From NCBI GenBank assembly GCA_028282505.1, contig JANQHV010000365.1:1-32140 (forward strand): a DNA stretch of 32,140 nt, read 5' to 3'. This DNA comes from SAR324 cluster bacterium (GTDB lineage Bacteria; SAR324; NAC60-12). Below, piece after piece: positions 26,235 to 32,140 of this stretch. A model generated the notes under the pieces. That model made no database searches, had not been told where the DNA came from, and saw only the letters and a program-made list of their open reading frames with translations. Both the position numbers and the translations under genes were made by a program. Numbering within the stretch: the first letter of the stretch is position 1; every line of letters begins with the position of its first letter.

Positions 26235-27245
26235 ATGAACATACATATCATAGGCATCTCCGGTTTAGCCGGACAAGAAACTATCAAGCTTTTAGGGGAA
26301 CGTTCGTTTCCCGTTTCATCTTTGAAAGTATTTGGATTCAAAAAAAGTGTTGGTACGACTATCCATGATCCAAAATTTGGTAGTTTAGAAATTTTAGATC
26401 AAAGTCAAATTTCTGCTGATGACATTAAAAATTGCGATTTAGTCTTTCTGGCTACACCACCAGCTTCCAGCAACATACTTGTTAATCAGTATAATCGGAT
26501 TAATCCCAAATGTTTTATTATTGATTACAGTTCTTCCTTTAGACTACATGACAACATCCCCCTTGTTGTTCCTGAAATCAATTCGAATACCATTTCTTCC
26601 GAAAAAAGAGTCATTGCTAACCCCAATTGTACTACCATTCAATTAGTGTTGAGTATTGCTCCTCTGATCGGTCAGTATTCTATCCAACAAATCGTGGTCA
26701 CGACATTTCAATCGGCTTCTGGTGGCGGGAAAGAGGGGATAGAAATGTTATTAACACAAACGGCGTCCTACTTCAACCAAGAGAATAGGCCCAATCGCCC
26801 TAACACAGAAACCGAATATGCTTTTAACAATATCCCCGAAATTGGTTCTTTTTATGATGCATTTACGACCCACGAAGAAAATCAAATCTTCAAAGAATCC
26901 CAGAAAATTCTAGATCAGTTTGATTTGCCCATTGCGGTTACTGCAGTAAAGGTTCCCACCATGTATTGTCACTGTGAATCAATCTATCTTGAATTGGAAA
27001 ATCCATTCAAACTGGATCAAATCACTGATTCATATCAGTCCTATCCAGGGATCAAGTTTTATCCTGATAATGACATGCCTTTTCAGAATCACCTGAGGGG
27101 ATCTGACTGGGTGCATATCAGCAGGCTTCGAAACAATCCTTATTCTCAACGGAGTCTTTCATTATGGAGTGTGACCGACAATTTGCGAAAAGGTTCTGCA
27201 TTAAACGCAGTACAAATTGCTGAGTGTATTTTGCCGCTATTCTGA
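26235..27245 (+). CDS. Aspartate-semialdehyde dehydrogenase homologue
   Basis: A 336-residue Rossmann dehydrogenase. Family features: cofactor turn GISGLAGQETIKLL, FLATPPASSN, DYSSSFRLHDNIPLVVPE with the phosphate-binding Arg103, nucleophile Cys132 (ANPNCTTIQ), SASGGGKEGIE, Glu221 and Lys224 (ESQKIL), His246 (CHCES), and the closing SVTDNLRKGSALNAVQIAE. The enzyme normally reduces aspartyl-4-phosphate to aspartate semialdehyde. Seven residues before His246 stands Lys239 (AVKVPTMYCH), where the family has the Arg equivalent to E. coli Arg267 that binds substrate carboxylate. So a variant substrate is possible, and I withhold the name asd. The start is uncertain (GTG 26229, ATG 26232, ATG 26235); no close ribosome site. 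Confidence 0.85.
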   Translation: MNIHIIGISGLAGQETIKLLGERSFPVSSLKVFGFKKSVGTTIHDPKFGSLEILDQSQISADDIKNCDLVFLATPPASSNILVNQYNRINPKCFIIDYSSSFRLHDNIPLVVPEINSNTISSEKRVIANPNCTTIQLVLSIAPLIGQYSIQQIVVTTFQSASGGGKEGIEMLLTQTASYFNQENRPNRPNTETEYAFNNIPEIGSFYDAFTTHEENQIFKESQKILDQFDLPIAVTAVKVPTMYCHCESIYLELENPFKLDQITDSYQSYPGIKFYPDNDMPFQNHLRGSDWVHISRLRNNPYSQRSLSLWSVTDNLRKGSALNAVQIAECILPLF

Positions 27246-27258
27246 AGCATGATTGAAA

Positions 27259-28401
27259 ATGAAAATTTGTGAAAAGCTTTGGCACAAAGTAATCGTTGTT
27301 GCTCCTGCACAGATTGGGAATATGTTTGGTTTTTTTGATAGAGCCGGTGCATTATGTAGTGAGCCCCCTTCAAATGGTACATCAAGAACCGGAGGTCCAG
27401 GTGATTTAATCATGATCGAAAAAATTCCGAGTGATCAATTTGATGTGGTTGTTCAATATTGGATGCGTGGTTGTGATAATGAAGGATATTGGGAAGATAT
27501 CGAAGCTTTTCAAGAATTGGTGGAAGACATAAAAAACAATCCTGATAAAGAGCTCGTTCGATATTTAGTTCAGACGACCCTGAGGACTATGAAGGAGATT
27601 GGTAGTTTAGATGAAATATATTTGGATGGTTGGAGTCTAAAGATCACTATCATTAAACATTGTCCAAACAAGCAGGTTGGTTTGGGTTTAGGAAGTTCGG
27701 CTTGCAGTACCGCCATCGTCATTGCGTTGGATTATCTGTTGGGCGAGCCTCTTCGAAAAAAGGAGGAGACATTATTTCAGGAGAGCGGAATACATCCATA
27801 TTTTAGGGCAAATTTGATGGCCCAGGGAGAGGAAAAAGTTTCTGGTGCTATTTTTTTTGATAATGTGGCTCCATTGTGTATTGAAGGTGGACTCATTTAT
27901 ATAGATTATCTTCCCAACCAGTCTCTCCAATTAAGCTCACTGCCTTGGCCAGATGGACTCTTTTTTGTTACGATTACGCCAGATTTTTCTTTAGAAACCC
28001 GTATGATGAGAAATCATCTTCTCGGCAAAACCATTGATTGCAAAATGGCCAGTGATGCAGCACAGAGACGCGCAGATGTCATGCAAGGCCTCTGTACTGG
28101 AGACATAGAACGAATTATCCGCTTTGCTGGTGATCAAATCATCGAACCTTTGCGTTGGCCATTGATTCGAGGCCATGAAAAAATCAGAAGTCATATCTCA
28201 TCAAGGCAAAATCAAGGTGGGTGTTATAGCCTGGGTATTGCGGGAACTGGTCCTACCATCTATTGTCTTGCTGATTCCAGAGGAGCCGCTGATCAAATAG
28301 GTCAAGAAATACATGAAATTTGGAAAAAGCAAGGTTTCAATAACTGGTGGTTTGTTCATGAACTGAACAAACACGGAGCACGAGTGATTCATGTCTCTTA
28401 A
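27259..28401 (+). CDS. Homoserine kinase homologue (GHMP superfamily)
   Basis: A 380-residue GHMP kinase that best fits homoserine kinase. The ATP loop is GLGLGSSACS (141-150) and motif 3 is GIAGTGPTIY. Homoserine contacts known from the archaeal enzyme map onto Asn21 and Asp27 (GNMFGFFD), Asn202 (FFDNVAP), Arg251 (ETRMMR, with Thr247) and Arg299 (DQIIEPLR). Typical bacterial homoserine kinases are near 300 residues; the extra length is an insert around 55-125 (GCDNEGYWEDIEAFQELVED and following) and C-terminal WWFVHELN. It follows the dehydrogenase by 13 bases, so they are probably one operon. Product would be O-phosphohomoserine or a close analogue. I take ATG 27259 over TTG 27253. Confidence 0.8.
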   Translation: MKICEKLWHKVIVVAPAQIGNMFGFFDRAGALCSEPPSNGTSRTGGPGDLIMIEKIPSDQFDVVVQYWMRGCDNEGYWEDIEAFQELVEDIKNNPDKELVRYLVQTTLRTMKEIGSLDEIYLDGWSLKITIIKHCPNKQVGLGLGSSACSTAIVIALDYLLGEPLRKKEETLFQESGIHPYFRANLMAQGEEKVSGAIFFDNVAPLCIEGGLIYIDYLPNQSLQLSSLPWPDGLFFVTITPDFSLETRMMRNHLLGKTIDCKMASDAAQRRADVMQGLCTGDIERIIRFAGDQIIEPLRWPLIRGHEKIRSHISSRQNQGGCYSLGIAGTGPTIYCLADSRGAADQIGQEIHEIWKKQGFNNWWFVHELNKHGARVIHVS

Positions 28402-28404
28402 GGA

Positions 28405-29175
28405 CTAAGCCTCAATATGGTATTGCGCAGCGACAAATAATCGATTTCCAGTAAGATCTGTCTGTTTCAGTTCTAAATTGTCAAACATTCCCACGATTGA
28501 AAAGCCACTTTGTTGCAAAAATTGTCCGATTTCCTGGGGAAACAACATCCGCCATTCACAATAATCTTCAGTAACAGGGTATCCAGAAAGATGCCAGAAT
28601 CGCTTCCAAATCATGATCTGTTTTCTGAAGTCGAGGCGTTGATGCAAAATATATTTGCCCTGAAGGTTGGGAGTGTCGATTTCTTTTTCAATGGTCTCTG
28701 GCATGTCGTCCTGAAGGAAGCGAATATAATTCTTAATGTCCAGTATTAAAAGAGACCCTGGATGAGCATGTGCCGCAAATGTATTGAATGTTTGCTCAAG
28801 ATCCTTGTTACTGAGAGCATGCATCAGTACCGATCCCATGCATATCATCACATCGAAAGTACGATGTAAGCGGATACGACGCATATCTCCCTGAAGAAAC
28901 TGAAGGTGTTTATATTTCGATTGGGCAAATTCGACCATTTCTGGTAAATAATCAATCCCAACACAGTCTTGGCAAATCTTGGATAAATCATCAAGATTGC
29001 GCCCTGTTCCAGATCCCATATCCAGAATTGATTGAGGGGGCGCTGCTAAAAACCTTTCAAACATTCTCAAACACAGGGTCATATCGGTATACGACACGTC
29101 TAAACTGGGTGTTTGATAAACCAATTCATAAAGTTTTGGATCTTGATAAAGTGCATTCTTTACTTTTGCATCCAT
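28405..29175 (-). CDS. Class I SAM-dependent methyltransferase
   Basis: A 256-residue protein with the Rossmann methyltransferase fold: motif I ILDMGSGTGRN (50-60), acidic ribose contact in VGIDYLPEMVEFAQSK, motif II/III QGDMRRIRL and MICMGSVLMHAL. The N-terminus (LYELVYQTPS, SYTDMTLCLRMFE) resembles small-molecule methyltransferases. It is 9 bases after the radical SAM gene and reads toward the kinase gene with only 3 bases between the two stops. Acceptor unknown; O-, N- or carboxylate methylation all remain possible. Confidence 0.88.
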   Translation of the reverse strand: MDAKVKNALYQDPKLYELVYQTPSLDVSYTDMTLCLRMFERFLAAPPQSILDMGSGTGRNLDDLSKICQDCVGIDYLPEMVEFAQSKYKHLQFLQGDMRRIRLHRTFDVMICMGSVLMHALSNKDLEQTFNTFAAHAHPGSLLILDIKNYIRFLQDDMPETIEKEIDTPNLQGKYILHQRLDFRKQIMIWKRFWHLSGYPVTEDYCEWRMLFPQEIGQFLQQSGFSIVGMFDNLELKQTDLTGNRLFVAAQYHIEA

Positions 29176-29184
29176 AAAATTTTC

Positions 29185-30909
29185 TTAGACTCTTTTTAAA
29201 TTATATGAAAATCCACTCGATTCTAACCATTTTGGTACGTATTCTCGGATCTTTGCATGAGATTGGTTCTCTAGATACATTTTATAAATATATTTCCAGC
29301 CTGCATCAAAATTGACATGATGGTGGTAATCCAGAACCGAAGATACTTTATTGGGGTGTTTCATCAAGCTGCGATAAGGGGAAAAACTATAATCTTGCGC
29401 ATCAATATCATTTTTAATGATATGATCAGAGATAGTACATGCATGTTGTAGAGCTTCTTCCTGATTCATCGTTCGATGTTCCCACTGTTTACCAACGGCA
29501 AAAGCAATTTGTTTACCCCAAACAGATGTTTGATATTGTACTAGCTCATCAGCTCCCTCTATCGCATACTTTTCTAATTGTTCAGGCTGCATAATCGGTA
29601 CGAGGGTAGCAGGATTGAAATCAGGCATCCAGAGAAACACATGAACACTACTACCACTTTGCTGCTTTAAAAAGTCAATCGTGTTTTTCACAGTATCATC
29701 CGTTTCTCCTGGAAATCCCACAATAATGCCTAGTGATGAATAAATTCCCACTCGGTTACAATTTACAATTGCTTGGGCATTTTGTTGAATGGTTACCCGT
29801 TTATTCATATTGTCCAAAATAGTTTGAGAACCACTTTCCACGCCAATAAAAATATAGCGACACCCTGCCTCTTTCAGCAGTCTTACAAAATCCAAATCCC
29901 CCAACTCTGGTGCTCGGGCATTGCAAAACCAGGTTAGTTTTTTAGAAAGACCAGACTCAATTAACAAATGACAAAATTGTCTTATCCTTTTTTGAGGAAT
30001 CGTAAATAAGGAATCAACTAACTCAATATGATGCACTCCCAAACTTTCTAAGACAGTCCATTCTTCAAAAATAGTTTCGGCCGTTTTCATCCTGAATTTT
30101 GCATTTGCCGAAAGAAAAGGGTAATTGCAAAACGCACAACGATAAGGACAACCACGCACACTTTCATATTGGAACATCCCATTTCTTTCTTTCACAAATT
30201 CTCTGGTCGGATAACATCTCCAACTGTTGATATCAATTACTGATAATGGAGCAGTTGATGTATGGAACAATCCATTGTTTCTCCAGTAAAGTCCCGGTAT
30301 TTTGTGTAATTGTGTCTCATCTTTTGTCAATACCTGGTTCAAAATAGCAGAAAGGTTCTTTTCGGCCTCTGATGTTAAACAAAAATCAAAAGGAAAGGCT
30401 TGGAGACGCTCTTTTTTGAATCCCCTAACTAGTGCTCCACCAATGATCACGATCTTATTTAAATGTTCCAAAGCCTTCAAAATTTTCATCAAAGAGGTCA
30501 ATTGGATGATGTGAGTTGTTGAAACCGCAATGACATCAATGGTTTCTAATGCCGCATACCAATGGGCATTCACCTCAAAATTCCTATTGCTTCCACTGAC
30601 TTTAAAAAACCCCTCTATTGGTGCAGAAACAGGTTCGTATCCAGCCTCAATTGCTTCACCATACAAGAAGTGAATTGCTCCTCCCAGGCAAACGTTTTGC
30701 TTCTCTTCTAGATTAAAAGGAGAAAAATGAGTTTCTTTACGATATCGAACGACAGAGTCCAATTGTTCCACATTTTCTACTCTGAAAATATCTTGTAACA
30801 ATTGATCGGTTGTCTGAGCAAATGCATTAACCGCAGGATCTCCCTGATACCCTTCATAGGCAGATCCTCCCAGAATTAAAACTTTTTTGTGAAGGCTGGT
30901 TTTTGTCAT
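29185..30909 (-). CDS. Cobalamin-binding-type radical SAM enzyme
   Basis: A 574-residue protein. Residues about 80-195 look like a B12-binding Rossmann domain (VIAVSTTH, KIVIIGGALVRGF, FDFCLTSEAEKNL), but the DxHxxG cobalt-ligand motif is absent. The radical SAM barrel follows with Cys254, Cys258 and Cys261 (RGCPYRCAFCNYP), the FIGVESGSQ strand and IIVGFPGETDD. Residues from about 430 form an uncharacterised C-terminal region. Relatives methylate unactivated carbons or make rings and thioethers. GGGGGA lies 7 bases before the ATG. The next gene downstream is a methyltransferase, and the divergent neighbour is another. I cannot assign a reaction. Confidence 0.87.
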   Translation of the reverse strand: MTKTSLHKKVLILGGSAYEGYQGDPAVNAFAQTTDQLLQDIFRVENVEQLDSVVRYRKETHFSPFNLEEKQNVCLGGAIHFLYGEAIEAGYEPVSAPIEGFFKVSGSNRNFEVNAHWYAALETIDVIAVSTTHIIQLTSLMKILKALEHLNKIVIIGGALVRGFKKERLQAFPFDFCLTSEAEKNLSAILNQVLTKDETQLHKIPGLYWRNNGLFHTSTAPLSVIDINSWRCYPTREFVKERNGMFQYESVRGCPYRCAFCNYPFLSANAKFRMKTAETIFEEWTVLESLGVHHIELVDSLFTIPQKRIRQFCHLLIESGLSKKLTWFCNARAPELGDLDFVRLLKEAGCRYIFIGVESGSQTILDNMNKRVTIQQNAQAIVNCNRVGIYSSLGIIVGFPGETDDTVKNTIDFLKQQSGSSVHVFLWMPDFNPATLVPIMQPEQLEKYAIEGADELVQYQTSVWGKQIAFAVGKQWEHRTMNQEEALQHACTISDHIIKNDIDAQDYSFSPYRSLMKHPNKVSSVLDYHHHVNFDAGWKYIYKMYLENQSHAKIREYVPKWLESSGFSYNLKRV

Positions 30910-30992
30910 AATGAATCCCCCGTTTTAAAATTCAGTTGCACACTTCTACCATCTAAAGTATGGTCCGCTAAAAGAAGGTCTCTCACTCAAAC
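30910..30992. promoter_or_regulatory. Divergent promoter region
   Basis: The 83-base gap separates the radical SAM gene (-) from the second methyltransferase (+), so promoters for both must lie in or near it. I see no clear -10/-35 pair. It is short enough for one regulator to control both. Confidence 0.4.
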
Positions 30993-31922
30993 ATGTTTCG
31001 TCTTTTGCAATCAATAGAAACCCGTATCATTTCTGATGTCAAATTACAAAATGAAATGGATAACATGAGTCAATTTGAAAACTATAATAAAACTTCTCAA
31101 AACTATGACAAAACCCGCTCACCATCTGGTATGGAAATCATTCTAGGTTGTCTGGCTACATTGCAAACACCCCTTGAGCAAATGACAGTACTTGATGCGG
31201 GTTGTGGTACGGGCAACTACTCCCTGGCCCTCATACCTCATGTTGACCAGATAGAGGCTGTTGACCTGAATCCCAAAATGCTGGAAATTGCATCCGGCAA
31301 GTTAAAGCCCTTTATTCTGGAAGGTCGGATTCGGTTACACTGTGGGGATATCGTGACGTTACCTTTTGCCAATGAAACTTTTGATGCCGTTTTGATCAAT
31401 CAAGTGCTCCACCACCTTAAAGACAGCGCTAGTGACCAGTATCCAATCCATTGCCAAATTTTTCAGGAGATTCACCGCACTCTCAAACCTGGTGGTCTTG
31501 TTATCATCAATACCTGTTCGCAAGAGCAAATCCGCCGAGGCTTTTGGTTTTACCCCCTCTTTCCGGAAACAGTTGAGCAGTATTGTCAAATCTATATGCC
31601 TTTGGACACGTTACAAGCCCTCCTGGAGGAGTGCGAGTTCACCATGAAGGGTCGCTTTGTGGGCTTAGATACCATGCTTCGCCAAGCCGTATATTTTGAT
31701 CCAGAAGGACCATTGAAAAAAGAATGGAGGGATGGAGATTCCTTTTTTGCCTTAGTCACAGGTGACCAATTGGACCGTGCTTGTGAGGAAATCCGGGCAA
31801 GGAAAGCCAATGGAACGCTCATCTCCTATATGGAAGAACAAGACAGGAGTAGAAAGTACATAGGACAAAATACATTCTTGTGTGTATCCCGAGGTGCTTC
31901 CAACCTGGCCAGTCACCTTTAG
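30993..31922 (+). CDS. Class I SAM-dependent methyltransferase
   Basis: A 309-residue protein with motif I VLDAGCGTGNYSLAL (66-80), the EAVDLNPKMLEIA acidic loop, HCGDIVTLPFANETFDAV, and LHHLKD followed by HRTLKPGGLVIINTC. This is the Methyltransf_11 pattern of menaquinone/ubiquinone-type and natural-product methyltransferases. In-frame ATGs at 31056 and 31065 would give a shorter start (MSQFENYNKTSQNYDK resembles the usual family beginning), so the true start is uncertain. It is divergent from the radical SAM gene and ends the cluster. Confidence 0.86.
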   Translation: MFRLLQSIETRIISDVKLQNEMDNMSQFENYNKTSQNYDKTRSPSGMEIILGCLATLQTPLEQMTVLDAGCGTGNYSLALIPHVDQIEAVDLNPKMLEIASGKLKPFILEGRIRLHCGDIVTLPFANETFDAVLINQVLHHLKDSASDQYPIHCQIFQEIHRTLKPGGLVIINTCSQEQIRRGFWFYPLFPETVEQYCQIYMPLDTLQALLEECEFTMKGRFVGLDTMLRQAVYFDPEGPLKKEWRDGDSFFALVTGDQLDRACEEIRARKANGTLISYMEEQDRSRKYIGQNTFLCVSRGASNLASHL

Positions 31923-32140
31923 ATCAATCTTTTTAATTGTTCGACTATTGAACCATAATTTTAAATTTTTGGAAAAGCATAAGATCAGTAATCTTTAGGG
32001 GACTTTCGCATCATTTTAGTAACTATTGAGTCCTATCATTCAACTCATATTGAGCAGGTTACATTTCAAAAATAATGATATATATTTTTAACAGTATCTC
32101 CGAACAATGAAACCATGATTTGTCGATTCGGATTCATCGC
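31923..32140. other. No gene seen to the window end
   Basis: The last 218 bases are AT-rich. On the minus strand a frame enters from beyond the right edge and stops at about 32066; the 23 codons beginning MNPNRQIMV could be the end of a gene outside this window, but the piece is too short to judge. Confidence 0.3.

Noticed and set aside
22783-31922. Known biosynthetic class such as NRPS, PKS or RiPP
   Set aside because: No carrier protein, condensation, ketosynthase or precursor peptide gene is visible.

Overview
The window reads as an AT-rich (about 40% GC by eye) chromosome segment from a Gram-negative bacterium. Lipopolysaccharide-type export genes (wzm/wzt), an undecaprenyl-phosphate sugar-1-phosphate transferase, RNase E/G, xseB and lepA all point that way. 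A selA gene implies that the organism makes selenocysteine. Neither genes nor sequence let me name a phylum; a deltaproteobacterial or SAR324-like lineage is only a guess. I saw no tRNA, rRNA, CRISPR array, transposase or phage gene.

Region 1 (1-3940) is accessory in character. It holds one very large NACHT-type NTPase with a polytopic membrane C-terminus and a fresh 36-bp in-frame duplication, followed by what looks like the leftover C-terminus of a STAS-domain protein. Region 2 (3939-11588) is a housekeeping and envelope block: xseB, then a tightly overlapping series RNase E/G - selA - rfbD - wzm - wzt. RNA turnover, selenocysteine synthesis and O-polysaccharide export share one apparent transcription unit. 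Region 3 (11589-18574) holds a dispersed-repeat spacer, proA, adk, a hotdog thioesterase, a WecA/MraY-type transferase with an extra cytosolic domain (opposite strand), lepA and a small membrane protein. Region 4 (18580-22284) holds a SprT-like protease translationally coupled to a YciI protein, a soluble receiver-histidine kinase, and an SMP-30/gluconolactonase with a 7-residue duplication in its sequence.

Region 5 (22783-31922) is the most interesting. Five plus-strand genes (metallophosphoesterase, family III CoA transferase, aldo/keto reductase, aspartate-semialdehyde dehydrogenase homologue, homoserine-kinase homologue) run head-on, with a 3-bp gap, into a minus-strand pair (SAM methyltransferase, cobalamin-binding-type radical SAM enzyme). 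That pair is divergent from a second SAM methyltransferase. Chemically the plus-strand set can take an activated carboxylate to an aldehyde, an alcohol and a phosphate ester. The kinase keeps the homoserine-contacting residues, while the dehydrogenase carries Lys where the substrate-carboxylate Arg normally sits. I propose a dedicated pathway to a homoserine-phosphate-like compound, possibly modified by the radical SAM and methyltransferase genes. This is inference from gene content, not a demonstrated system.
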